Of a stretch of DNA of 21,029 bases, positions 7,514-16,114 are shown piece after piece. The stretch lies in NCBI GenBank assembly GCA_035634055.1, contig DASQDR010000086.1:1-21029 (forward strand). Reading direction: 5' to 3'. The position numbers were made by a program, and so were the translations under genes. The notes below the pieces were generated by a model that saw only the letters and a program-made list of their open reading frames with translations, ran no database searches and was not told where the DNA came from. This DNA comes from JAICTV01 sp035634055. Lineage in GTDB: Bacteria; Planctomycetota; Phycisphaerae; Tepidisphaerales; Tepidisphaeraceae. Position 1 is the stretch's first letter, and each line of letters begins with the position of its first letter.

Positions 7514-7537
7514 CGTTATATCCCGCCGGATATAGCG
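7514..7537. promoter_or_regulatory. ModE-type operator at the modA promoter
   Basis: CGTTATAT, an 8-nt GC-rich centre, then ATATAGCG make a near-perfect palindrome (one mismatch between the arms). This is the same layout as the E. coli modA operator as I recall it, with CGTTATAT and ACATAACG arms at the same spacing. It stands out sharply from the GC-rich surroundings and lies between the stop codon of the modE-like gene and the modA ATG. It covers the -10 and most of the spacer of the predicted modA promoter, so molybdate-loaded regulator would block RNA polymerase. Confidence 0.88.
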
Positions 7538-7543
7538 GATCAA
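7515..7543 (-). promoter_or_regulatory. Predicted sigma70 promoter of modA
   Basis: On the minus strand, TTGATC (7543-7538) and TATAAC (7520-7515) are separated by exactly 17 nt. They match the TTGACA and TATAAT consensus at four and five of six positions. The -10 ends 7 nt before the modA ATG, placing the expected transcript start on or next to the A of the ATG. The -35 overlaps the stop codon of the modE-like gene, so modAB would have its own promoter inside the cluster. Confidence 0.7.
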
Positions 7544-7908
7544 CGCGGCCCGGCGGCGCGGACGGCGCGGCGAAAGGGCGCTTCGGCCCGTCCCAGCAGC
7601 GCCTCGAGCTGGACCTGGAGGTCGCGGTAGGCGCTCAGCACCGCCCGCCCCAGCGGGGTGAGCTGCGCGCCGCCCCCTTTTTTCCCACCCACGGCCGTGC
7701 GCACGAGCGGCCCGGGCCAGCGGCGGTTCATCGCGTCGGCGAGCAGCCACGCCCGGCGGTAGCTGAACCGCAGCCGCCGTGCCGCCTCGGAGAGCGATCC
7801 GAGCGCCTCGATCTGCTCCAGCAGGTCCGCCCCCGCCTCGGTTAGCGCGATCCCGCCCGGCGCCTCCACCCACAGCCGTCCGCGGAGCTTGTGCGGGCGT
7901 TCGCTCAT
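7540..7908 (-). CDS. modE: ModE-like winged-helix regulator without molybdate-binding domain
   Basis: A 122-residue DNA-binding protein equivalent to the N-terminal half of E. coli ModE. The match is close in the winged helix: GSLSEAARRLRFSYRRAW (helix-turn-helix) and VGGKKGGGAQLTPLG (the wing, like GGKGGGGAVLT in ModE). It ends after the dimerisation helix and lacks the TOBE/MopI domains that bind molybdate in ModE. The ATG at 7908 is preferred because AGGA lies about 9 nt upstream; an in-frame TTG at 7923 is an alternative. The stop is 3 nt from a ModE-type operator and lies inside the modA -35 box. The likely role is molybdate-responsive control of modAB; how it senses molybdate is unclear. 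Confidence 0.88.
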   Translation of the reverse strand: MSERPHKLRGRLWVEAPGGIALTEAGADLLEQIEALGSLSEAARRLRFSYRRAWLLADAMNRRWPGPLVRTAVGGKKGGGAQLTPLGRAVLSAYRDLQVQLEALLGRAEAPFRRAVRAAGPR

Positions 7909-8074
7909 GTCCGTTTCCTGCAATGGATCCTGCGCGGCTGGCCGTGCGGCGTGGCCCGAATGCCAAGGCGGACCTGGCGCCGGCGCCTCCGATGGAAGCG
8001 TACCCGCGACGGATGCCGTGCGCCTCGCGAGCCTCGGGGTTTCCCCCCGTTCCGTCAGCTCAGCCCGCCCCGCC

Positions 8075-8080
8075 TATAGT
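8075..8080 (+). promoter_or_regulatory. Putative -10 box of the GH13 gene, leaderless type
   Basis: TATAGT ends 6 nt before the GTG at 8087. The -35 region (CCGTCA at 8052-8057, 17 nt upstream) is poor. No Shine-Dalgarno can fit between the box and the start. The divergent gap 7909-8086 towards the modE-like gene shows no other clear signal. Confidence 0.45.
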
Positions 8081-8086
8081 GTCGCC

Positions 8087-9964
8087 GTGCCCAACACGAC
8101 GATTGAACCCGATGCGCCGCGCTCGCTCGAGCAGGCGAACCTCAGGCCGCGCGGCGAGATCTTTCCGAGCCCGGAAAACTGGATGGACCAGACGCTCTAC
8201 TTCCTGCTCCCCGACCGCTTCAGCGACGGCCGCGAGGGCGAGCGATTGATGTACGACCGGCGCGACCCGGCACGCTGCCGCCACCCCGACCGCCGCGCCT
8301 GGATGGCCGCCGGCAACGTGTTCCAACGCGGCAGCCTCCGCGGCATCGCCTCGAAGCTCGATTACCTGCGCGAACTCGGCGTCACGACGCTGTGGGTCGG
8401 GCCGATCTGGAAGCAGCGCGGCGACCTCCCCAGCAGCTACCACGGGTACGGCATCCAGAACTTCCTGGACGTGGACCCGCGCTGGGGCACGCGCCAGGAC
8501 CTGCGCGACCTGGTCGACGCCGCCCACGCGCGCGGCATGTACATCCTGCTCGACGTCATCATCAACCACATCGGCAACAACTTCTTCTACGACAACGCCG
8601 GCCAGCCGTGGAACACGATGCCGTACCGCAAGTGGCCGCCCTACCCGGTGCACGGGTGGCGCTCCAAGGCGGGCGAGAGCATCGAGCGCCCGGCCGACAT
8701 CGAGGACGGCGTCTGGCCGATCGAGTTTCAGAACTTGGACTGGTACACCAAGGCCGGGCAGATCACCAACTGGGAAGCGCCGGGGCAGGACCTCGCCGCC
8801 GACGCCGAGTTCCGCCGCGGCGACTTCCAGGAGAACAAGGACCTCAACCTCGGCGAGAGCGACGTGCTCGACGCCGTCGTGCGCTGCTACCAGTACTGGG
8901 TCGCGCTCAGCGACTGCGACGGGTTCCGCATCGATACCGTCAAGCACATCCCGCCGGAGGTCAGCGCGATCTTCTGCCACGAGATGCGCATGTTCGCGCG
9001 GCGGATGGGGAAGAGGAACTTCCTGCTGATGGGCGAGGTGACCGGCACCGAGGATCTGGCGCGGCACTACGTCAGCCCGGACGTGCCCAACCTCGACGCC
9101 GCGCTGGACATCTGGACCGCGCCGCGGCGGCTGTCGGACTTCGTCAAGGGGCTGGCGCCGCCGACAGAGTTCCTCGACCACTTCGGCGGGCACGACGCGC
9201 TCGGCGACGTGCGCGCGGCCGGCAAGCACCACGTGTCGATCCTGGACGACCACGACATGGTCTGCCGCCCGCACAAGCACCGCTTCAACTGGAACAACGG
9301 CTCGGCCGACCCGCTGGCGCAGACCGCCCACGCCGTGGCGGTGCAGCTCACCACGCCCGGCATCCCGTGCGTCTACTACGGGACCGAGCAGGCGTTCACC
9401 GGCGCGGAGTTCGTCCACGACCACGCGTGCGAGCCGTGCGGAGACGACGCCAGGATCCCCTACGCCGACCGCTACGTCCGCGAGTGCATGTTCGGCGGGG
9501 AGTTCGGCGCGTTCGAGACGCGCGGGTGCCACTTCTTCGACCCGGCCCACCCCACCTACCGGCGCATCGCGGCCATCGCGCGGCTGCGCCAGCGCGCCGA
9601 CGCCATCGGCACGGCGCTGCGCCGCGGGTCAATGCACGTGCGCGAGATCCGCCGCGACGGGGCCGAACCGTTCCGCGCCCCCGGCGCCGGCGAGATCGCC
9701 GCGTGGTCGCGCATCCACGAGGGGACTGCCGTCATCATGGCGCTGAACACGCACGGGCTGGAGAAGCGCGGCGCCGACGTCACCATTGACGCTAACCTTC
9801 ACCCGCCCGGCTCGCGCGTGCGCGTCCTCTACCGCAGCGACTGGCGCGACGACCTGCTGGCCGCCGCCGATCCGCGAGGAACCATCCCGGTGAACCACGA
9901 CCACCAGGGCCGCGCCACCATCCGCGTGGAACTGCCCGCCTGCGGGATGGCGATCTTCGTGTGA
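8087..9964 (+). CDS. Alpha-amylase family glycoside hydrolase (GH13)
   Basis: A 625-residue enzyme with a GH13 TIM barrel acting on alpha-glucans. All four conserved regions are visible: DVIINHIG (region I), DGFRIDTVKHI with nucleophile Asp283 (region II), LLMGEVTG with acid/base Glu317 (region III) and ILDDHD with stabiliser Asp390 (region IV). The N-terminal YFLLPDRFSDG is typical of the family's first strand. The C-terminal 120 residues form a beta-domain (AVIMALNTHG ... GMAIFV). No signal peptide is visible, suggesting a cytoplasmic enzyme, perhaps in glycogen or maltodextrin turnover. The frame is open further upstream, but that translation is not conserved-looking, and GTG 8087 follows a TATAGT box at 6 nt. 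Exact specificity (amylase, cyclomaltodextrinase, glucanotransferase) cannot be told. It is transcribed divergently from modE. Confidence 0.9.
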   Translation: MPNTTIEPDAPRSLEQANLRPRGEIFPSPENWMDQTLYFLLPDRFSDGREGERLMYDRRDPARCRHPDRRAWMAAGNVFQRGSLRGIASKLDYLRELGVTTLWVGPIWKQRGDLPSSYHGYGIQNFLDVDPRWGTRQDLRDLVDAAHARGMYILLDVIINHIGNNFFYDNAGQPWNTMPYRKWPPYPVHGWRSKAGESIERPADIEDGVWPIEFQNLDWYTKAGQITNWEAPGQDLAADAEFRRGDFQENKDLNLGESDVLDAVVRCYQYWVALSDCDGFRIDTVKHIPPEVSAIFCHEMRMFARRMGKRNFLLMGEVTGTEDLARHYVSPDVPNLDAALDIWTAPRRLSDFVKGLAPPTEFLDHFGGHDALGDVRAAGKHHVSILDDHDMVCRPHKHRFNWNNGSADPLAQTAHAVAVQLTTPGIPCVYYGTEQAFTGAEFVHDHACEPCGDDARIPYADRYVRECMFGGEFGAFETRGCHFFDPAHPTYRRIAAIARLRQRADAIGTALRRGSMHVREIRRDGAEPFRAPGAGEIAAWSRIHEGTAVIMALNTHGLEKRGADVTIDANLHPPGSRVRVLYRSDWRDDLLAAADPRGTIPVNHDHQGRATIRVELPACGMAIFV

Positions 9965-9973
9965 CGCCACCGC

Positions 9974-9990
9974 CGCGGCCTCAAGCCGCG
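9974..9990. terminator. Hairpin between convergent genes
   Basis: CGCGGC, loop CTCAA, GCCGCG: a 6-bp GC-only stem 10 nt after the GH13 stop, in the 65-nt gap before the converging small Cys-rich gene. It could end transcription from either side, but no T-tract follows. Confidence 0.45.
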
Positions 9991-10029
9991 CCTTACTTCA
10001 GCTCTCCGCTCGTGCGCGAGAAAGAGGGG

Positions 10030-10272
10030 CTACTCCAGCTCATCCTGGTAGCACAGCCGGCCGGGGCGGCAGGTGGTCGGGTGGCAGTACTGGTCGTCCA
10101 GGCCGGCCGTTTCCATCGTGCCCAGGCACCAGTAGACGGCCGTGGTCGAGCCGTTGTCGTACCACGGGGCCTCGTCGTCCTCGATGAAACCGAAGGCCGT
10201 CTTGGTGCGCAGCATGCGGCACGGCGGGCCGTTCGCCTGCTGCGGCTGCGCCTGCGGCAGCGGATAACTCAT
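10030..10272 (-). CDS. Small Cys-rich protein coupled to the molybdenum hydroxylase operon, function unknown
   Basis: An 80-residue protein I cannot assign to a family. Its ATG overlaps the stop of the FAD-subunit gene as ATGA, so it is almost certainly translated with it and is the last gene of the operon. It has five cysteines: Cys18 in PPCRML, Cys49 in YWCLG, and a C-terminal cluster Cys63, Cys69 and Cys75 in YCHPTTCRPGRLCY, with a histidine next to Cys63. A Pro/Gln-rich start of about 17 residues precedes a compact, Trp- and acid-containing middle. No signal peptide or membrane segment is seen. The metal-ligand-like Cys/His pattern and the position suggest a cluster-binding, assembly or extra electron-transfer role, which is inference only. 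Confidence 0.75.
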   Translation of the reverse strand: MSYPLPQAQPQQANGPPCRMLRTKTAFGFIEDDEAPWYDNGSTTAVYWCLGTMETAGLDDQYCHPTTCRPGRLCYQDELE

Positions 10273-11261
10273 AGCGTGGTCCCCTGGTCGCGCGCGGCCG
10301 AGAGGATCGTGCGCGACAGGATCGTCTTGAACAGCGGGATCTTGTACCCGTTGTTGTTCAGTGGCTTGGCCTCGGCCAGCGCGGCCTCGGCGGCGTCGCG
10401 GACCGTCTTCTCGTCGATCTTTTTGCCGACCAAAGCCGCTTCCGCTTCCTTCGCGCGGCGCGGGACGGGCGAGGCCGCGCCCATGACCACCGACGCCGCC
10501 CGGCACGTGTCGCCGTCAAGCTCGAGCACGACGGCCGCCTCGGCGACGGGCCAGTCGAACGATTCCTTCTCCCCCTGCTTGATGTAGTACGACCGCACGT
10601 TCGCCGCCGGCGCGGGAATCATCACCTGCGTGATCAGCTCCCCCGCCTCCAGCTTGTTCTCGCGGTGCAGGTCCTCGCTGGGCAGGACGAAGAAGTCCTC
10701 AATCGGCACGGCGCGGCGCCTGGCGTCGGCGCCGCCGGCGATCTCGATCTGCGCCTTCATCGCCACCAGCGCCACCGCGGCGGCGGACGGGTGGACGATC
10801 GCGCACAGGGCGTTGTTGAAGATGGCGTGGTACTGGTTCTCGCCGTCCTGGGCGAAGCAGCGCTCGCCCCCCTTCTTGCGGCAGTGGAACTGCTCGTTGC
10901 GGAAGTACCAGCAGCGCGGGCGCTGCAGGACGTTGCCGCCAAGGGTGGCGACGTTGCGGATCTGCGGCGTCGCCGCGTGCGCCGCCGCCTGCGCCAGCGC
11001 GCGGTAGCGCTTGCGCACCGGCTCGCTCTCGGACAACTGCGTCAGCGTGACGAGCGGCCCGACCTTGAGCCCGTCGGCGTCGTCCTTGATGAAGTCCAGC
11101 CCCTGGATCGTGCGGATGTTGACCAGGCGGCTGGGCTCGAAGAGGCGCTCCTTCATCAGGTCGATGACGTCGATGCCGCCGGCCTTGAACGCCGAGCCCT
11201 TGACGGTGAGTTGCACGGCCTGTTCGACGCTGGTCGCGTCGGCCCATTCGAAGGTCTTCAC
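10269..11261 (-). CDS. Xanthine dehydrogenase/aldehyde oxidase family FAD-binding subunit (PaoB-like)
   Basis: A 330-residue FAD subunit of a three-part molybdenum hydroxylase; it would take electrons from the 2Fe-2S subunit and pass them to an acceptor. FAD-contact motifs are KAGGIDVIDLMK (26-37) and ATLGGNVLQ (105-113). Right after the second come four cysteines, Cys117, Cys127, Cys135 and Cys153, in the region where E. coli PaoB and the 4-hydroxybenzoyl-CoA reductase beta subunit carry an additional 4Fe-4S cluster. Plain CoxM/XdhB subunits lack these, so the PaoB-like group is favoured. The GTG start overlaps the large-subunit stop as GTGA and has AAGGAG 9 nt upstream. The stop overlaps the next small gene as ATGA. 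No signal peptide is present; export would depend on the Tat leader of the small subunit. Confidence 0.92.
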   Translation of the reverse strand: MKTFEWADATSVEQAVQLTVKGSAFKAGGIDVIDLMKERLFEPSRLVNIRTIQGLDFIKDDADGLKVGPLVTLTQLSESEPVRKRYRALAQAAAHAATPQIRNVATLGGNVLQRPRCWYFRNEQFHCRKKGGERCFAQDGENQYHAIFNNALCAIVHPSAAAVALVAMKAQIEIAGGADARRRAVPIEDFFVLPSEDLHRENKLEAGELITQVMIPAPAANVRSYYIKQGEKESFDWPVAEAAVVLELDGDTCRAASVVMGAASPVPRRAKEAEAALVGKKIDEKTVRDAAEAALAEAKPLNNNGYKIPLFKTILSRTILSAARDQGTTL

Positions 11262-13808
11262 GAGTTCACGCTCCTTCCGTCGGCGGCGGCGGCGGGACGT
11301 TCGATGGCGGCGGGATCATCTGCCGACTTGCCGGCGTCGGCGGTCGCCTTCTTCTCCGCCAGCGCCTTGAGCACCACGCCCGGCGTCATCGGCAGCTCGC
11401 GGATGCGGACGCCGGTGGCGTTGTAGACGGCGTTTGCGATCGCCGCCGCCGTCGGGATCACCGCCGGCTCGCCGATCCCCGCCGCGTCGGTCGAACTCCG
11501 CCCCCAGTACTGCTCGATCAGGATCGAGTCGATCTGCGGCATCTCCTTCGATCCCGCGATCTTGTACTGCTCGAGGTTGGGGTTGACCATCAGTCCGGTG
11601 TTGCGGTCGAGGATGCGGTTCTCGTACAGCGCGTAGCTGAGGCCCTGGATCACGCCGCCGTTCACCTGGCTGTGAACGCCCAGCGGGTTGATCGGCCGGC
11701 CGCAGTCGTGGACGGCGACGACGCGATCGACGTAGATGCGGCCGGTTTCGGTATCGACGCGCACCTCGGCGAAGTGAACCCCGCCCAGCCCGCCGGGGCC
11801 CCGACCGCGCCCGCGGCCGCGACCTTCGCCTTCCACCTCGTAATCCGGCGTGCGCCGGACGGTGGCGGAGATCTGCTCGCCCGGCAGTTTCGCCGCCGCC
11901 TGGCGGAACGTCAGCGACTTCGACGGATCGGATTTCGACGCGACCTTCCCGTCCGCCATCACCAGGTCGTCCGGCTGCACGCCCATCGTCGGCGCGACCG
12001 CCTGGAGCAGTTGCTGCCTGACCTGCCACGCGGCGTTGCGCGCGGGCGGGGTGATCGATCCGGTGGTCACGCTGCCGCCGGACTCCGGGCCCTTGGGGAA
12101 CTGCGTGTCCCCGATCTTGATGCGCACGTCGGTCGGCTTCAGCCCCAGCTCCTCGGCCACCACCTGCGCCAGCGCGGTGCGGATTCCGCCGCCGATGTCC
12201 TGCACGCTGGAGAGCAGCTCGACCGAGCCGTCGTGGGTGATGCGCACCTCGACGTTGGAGTCGCGGCTGCTCATGCGGTACCAGACCGACTGCGCGACGC
12301 CGATCCCCTTCTTGACCGGCCCGGTGTCGGATGCGTTGGGCTTGCGGCTGGCCCAGCCGATCTTTTCGGCGCCGAGCTTGCGCTCGACGCGGCGGGCGTC
12401 GCTGTCGTCGATCGTCTCGCGGAAGGCGAGCGGGTCCATGCCGAGCTTCTCGGCCAGCTCGTCAATTGCCTGTTCGAAGGCGAACACCGCCTGCGGGTGC
12501 CCCGGCGCGCGGAACGCGGCCGACGGGCCGGCGTGGGTGAAGACGTCGTAATCCTCGGTCAGCACCGCCGGGCAGGGGTACATGTTCTGCGCCGCGCCGC
12601 TGGCGCCCGCGCCGGTGCCGACGCCGGCCGTGCCGTGGTTGACCAAGTGGATGGCGACCAGCTTGCCGTCCTTCTTGGCGCCGATCTTGAGGCGCTGGTG
12701 CGAGCTGGGGCGGTTGCCGACGCTGAGGTGCTGCTCCTTGCGGTCGAGCATCATGCGCACGGGCGCGCCCGCCTTCTTCGACAAGTGCGTCGCCAGCACG
12801 CCGAAGTTCCCGGCCCCGAACTTGGCGCCGAACCCGCCGCCCATGTACTCGGTGATGACGCGCACCTGGCTCTTCTGGAGCTTGAAGATCGCCGCCAGCT
12901 CGTCGCGCACGCTGCCGGTGCCCTGGGTGGAGGCGTAGACGGTGAGCATGTCCGGCTTGAAATCGGCGACGACGCCGTGGGTCTCCAGCGGGCTGTGGGT
13001 CTGCACCTGCGTGTGGTAGACCGCCTCGACGATCACGTCAGCTTCCTTGAAGGTGTCGTCGAGGTTGGGGGCCTCGCGCTTGTTGCCGCCCTTGGCCGGG
13101 CCGCGGACGTTCCCCTTCTGCGGGACGCCGGTCGGCCCCCCGCCGCCGCCGGCGGTGCCCGCCTGCGCCGCCTCGCCGGTGAAGACCAGCGGCGCGCCTT
13201 CGGCGCGGGCCTGGTCCTCGTTGGTAACGAAGGGGAGAACCTCGTAGACGACCTTGATCATCCGCGCCGCGTCGTCCGCCTGCTGCTGCGTCTCGGCGGC
13301 CACGCCGGCAATGGGCTGGCCAGCGAAACGGACGATGGGGAACTTGGTGTCGGCGACCTCCCCTTCCTTCTTCTTCTCCTCGGCCACGCCGAGCACGCGG
13401 TCCAGCACGTGGATCGCCTTGACGCCGGGCGCGCGCTCGGCGGCGGAGGTGTCGATGGACTTGATCTTCGCGTGCGGGTGCGGGCTGGTGAGCATGCGCC
13501 CGTAGAGCAGGCCGGGCAGCTTGATGTCCGCGGTGTAGCGCGCGGCGCCGGTGACCTTGGCGCGCCCGTCGAGGCGCGGGGTGGCCTTGCCGATCACCTT
13601 GAGGTGCTCGTTGACCGGCAGCGGCGGCGGCTCGTTCTCGGGGGTCTTGCGCACGGCCCCCTCGAGCTTGTCGCCGTAGATGCCGACAGGGAACTGCTTG
13701 GGGTCGACCAGCGGCGTCGCCGGCCCGCCCTTGGGGATGGCGGCCTGCGGGACGGGCGGCTTCTCCGGGACCGGCGCGGCGGCCGGCGCCTGCGCGGTGG
13801 AAGGTGCA

Positions 13809-13816
<8 letters not shown>
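11258..13816 (-). CDS. Xanthine dehydrogenase/aldehyde oxidase family molybdopterin-binding subunit (PaoC-like)
   Basis: An 852-residue catalytic subunit that would bind the molybdenum cofactor and hydroxylate an aldehyde or heterocycle. Family marks: the N-terminal domain start RLDGRAKVTGAARYTADI (81-98), GGGFGAK (326-332), AFRAPGHPQ (434-442) with Arg436 at the substrate-site position, and AGIGEP with the expected catalytic Glu783. The AFRAPG loop, not the AYRCSF loop of aerobic CO dehydrogenase, argues against CO oxidation. Two Gly-rich insertions are unusual: about 220-245 and an Arg/Gly repeat at 664-680. The N-terminal 65 residues are Pro/Ala-rich. The start has GGAGG about 9 nt upstream and overlaps the end of the 2Fe-2S gene by 8 nt. 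Substrate cannot be told. Confidence 0.94.
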
Positions 13817-14444
<628 letters not shown>

Positions 14445-14512
14445 GCTTCACTCCCAGAATCTAAGGGCCGCTGCTCGAGGGACTGCTGCTCGTGCCGATG
14501 CTGTGTGACCGC

Positions 14513-14558
14513 CGCTGCCACCCCCGCTGCCACCCCTGCTGCCGCCGCCGCCGCCGAA
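14513..14558. repeat. Tandem 12-bp GC repeat in the end of the mocA-like gene
   Basis: CGCTGCCACCCC occurs twice in tandem (14513-14536), followed by a degenerate third unit and a run of GCC triplets. On the minus strand it encodes the Ala/Gly/Val run of the MocA-like tail. The length of such tracts often varies between strains. Confidence 0.7.
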
Positions 14559-15197
14559 CGTTCCAGCGCCCGCACCGCGGCCGCGTAGTCGGCGGGCGTG
14601 TCCAGGTCCTGGAGGACGGCCGGGTCGTCGACCTCCAATTCGAACTTCTGCTGCGCGTGGGCGGCGGTATAGGTCTTGAGCGTCGCGCCCGCCGGCAGCG
14701 CCAGGATCTCGCCGATCCCGCGCGCGCACAGCAGGATCGGGTGCCCGCGCTTGCCGCCGTGCGCCGGCACGAGCACGCGCGGGCGGCGGGCGCGGTAGGC
14801 GCTGATCATCCGGCGCATGGTGTCCGGGCGGACCATCGGGTGATCGACCAGCGAGACGAAGACGGCATCGGCTCCGTCGCCCGCCGCCGCCGCCACGCCC
14901 GCCTTCACCGATGAGATCATGCCGCCGGCATCGTAAGCGCGGTTGTGCGCGCGGCGAACGGGATAAACATCGAGAACGCCGTCGAGCGCTTCGGCCGCGT
15001 GACCGGTGACGACGACGACCGGATCGATCGACTCGACAGCAACGAAGGATTCAATCGCGTGGGCGAGGAGCGACTTGCCCGCAAGGGGCAGCAGCGCCTT
15101 GGCCCGCCCCATCCGCCGGGAACTTCCGGCGGCCAGGACGACGGCGGCGATGCGCGGGCAAGGCGAGGACGGCAACTCAGGATCCTCCGTGCGCCGC

Positions 15198-15226
15198 ATT
15201 GTGCCCGCGAGGGGCGATCGCCTCAA
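15198..15226 (-). promoter_or_regulatory. Predicted promoter of the molybdenum hydroxylase operon
   Basis: On the minus strand, TTGAGG (15226-15221) and CACAAT (15203-15198) are 17 nt apart. The transcript would start near 15191, leaving room for the GGAGG at 15188-15184 only if the start lies a few bases upstream of that site. This supports the TTG start of the mocA-like gene. No ModE-type palindrome is seen here. Confidence 0.45.
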
Positions 15227-15286
15227 GGGCGAACATTCACCGCGGTTGAGGACGGTGGATCGGAAGGCGCCAGCATGACGTCGTGG

Positions 15287-15305
15287 CATGGGCGGCCAGC
15301 CCATG
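15287..15305. repeat. Dispersed hairpin repeat, copy 6 (CATGGGC variant)
   Basis: CATGGGC, centre GGCCA, GCCCATG: a 7-bp stem with a CGTGG flank on the left. It lies in the 231-nt gap between recX and the mocA-like gene. Three 7-bp CGGCCAR direct repeats follow at about 15314-15337. Confidence 0.7.
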
Positions 15306-15378
15306 ATTCGCCGCGGCCAGCGGCCAACGGCCAGCGGCTCTCATGATGTGGACCGAAGCGCGGCTGCCGCCGCGAGCG

Positions 15379-15398
15379 CACGGGCGAGGCCGCCCGTG
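15379..15398. repeat. Dispersed hairpin repeat, copy 7
   Basis: CACGGGCG, centre AGGC, CGCCCGTG, with CCACG on the right. It begins 9 nt beyond the recX stop on the minus strand and may stabilise or end that transcript. No T-tract follows. Confidence 0.75.
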
Positions 15399-15406
15399 CC
15401 ACGCTG

Positions 15407-16063
15407 TCATGCGTCCGCATCACCGCGCTCGCCGCCGCGCCCGAGCACTTCTTCCACCACCGGCTTGATGTCGTCGTAATCGAAGCCGCGGCGCTGGAGC
15501 ATGCCGACGAGCCTGCGCCGCGCGACCTGCGGGTCGAGCTTCTTCAAGCGCGGCGCCTGCTTCATCGCCAGTTCGCGCGCGACGGCGGTGGTGTCGGCGG
15601 CGTCGTAGACGTGGTCCAGCGCCTTGTCGGCGACGTCCGACTTCACCCCCGCGCGCATCAGCTCCGCCTTCGCCCGCCGACGCCCGTGCTGCTTTCGCTC
15701 TGCGGCGCTGGCGGCCTTGGACTTGGCGAACTGCTCGTCGTTCAGGTAGCCCAGCCGCGTCAGGTCGTCGATCACCGCGCTCAGCGTCGCGTCGCCGTAC
15801 TCCTTGCGCGCCAGCTTGCGGCGGATCTCGGCGGTGGAGTGCATGCGCGATTCCAGCAGCCGCATGGCGGCGTCGAAGCATTCCTGCTTCACCTCGCCGA
15901 GCTGGATCTGCCGCACCTGCTCATCGCTCAGGCTCATGCCGGGGCGCAGCATGAACTTGGCGACGACGTTGAGGTTGCACCCGAACGCGAACGCGCCGTC
16001 GAGGTAGATGTTCCGCCGGTTCGCCCGGCGGCGCTGCTCGCTGATGTTGGTGATGACCGGCAT
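15407..16063 (-). CDS. recX: Regulatory protein RecX
   Basis: A 218-residue protein of the RecX family, which binds RecA filaments and limits or modulates their activity in recombination and the SOS response. The middle and C-terminal parts show the repeated three-helix pattern of RecX: RLLESRMHSTAEIRRKLARKEYGDATLSA (with the family's R-S-x-x-E-L/I-x-x-K-L core), LTRLGYLNDEQFAKSKA and RRRAKAELMRAGV, then LVGMLQRRGFDYDDIKPVVEEVL at the end. About 60 extra N-terminal residues precede the first repeat, as in longer RecX proteins. The frame is open far upstream through the rluD region, but that part is a shadow. ATG 16063 lies 11 nt from TAAAAT, without a good Shine-Dalgarno. No recA is nearby. 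Confidence 0.9.
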   Translation of the reverse strand: MPVITNISEQRRRANRRNIYLDGAFAFGCNLNVVAKFMLRPGMSLSDEQVRQIQLGEVKQECFDAAMRLLESRMHSTAEIRRKLARKEYGDATLSAVIDDLTRLGYLNDEQFAKSKAASAAERKQHGRRRAKAELMRAGVKSDVADKALDHVYDAADTTAVARELAMKQAPRLKKLDPQVARRRLVGMLQRRGFDYDDIKPVVEEVLGRGGERGDADA

Positions 16064-16074
16064 CGGTGCCCCGC

Positions 16075-16106
16075 ATTTTAGGATGCGGCCGCTCCCGCCG
16101 TACAAT
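16075..16106. promoter_or_regulatory. Divergent promoter region of recX and rluD
   Basis: The 51-nt gap holds TAAAAT on the minus strand (16080-16075), 11 nt before the recX ATG, and TACAAT on the plus strand (16101-16106), 8 nt before the rluD GTG. Neither has a strong -35, and neither gene has a clear Shine-Dalgarno. The two promoters must share or overlap their upstream elements. Confidence 0.5.
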
Positions 16107-16114
16107 CGCCCGCC

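Noticed and set aside
7889..8086. N-terminal extension of the GH13 frame
   Set aside because: It overlaps the modE start, includes the probable promoter, and does not resemble the family; GTG 8087 follows a -10-like box.
8060..9550. A 496-residue minus-strand frame opposite the GH13 gene
   Set aside because: Shadow frame of a gene whose four catalytic regions are intact on the plus strand.
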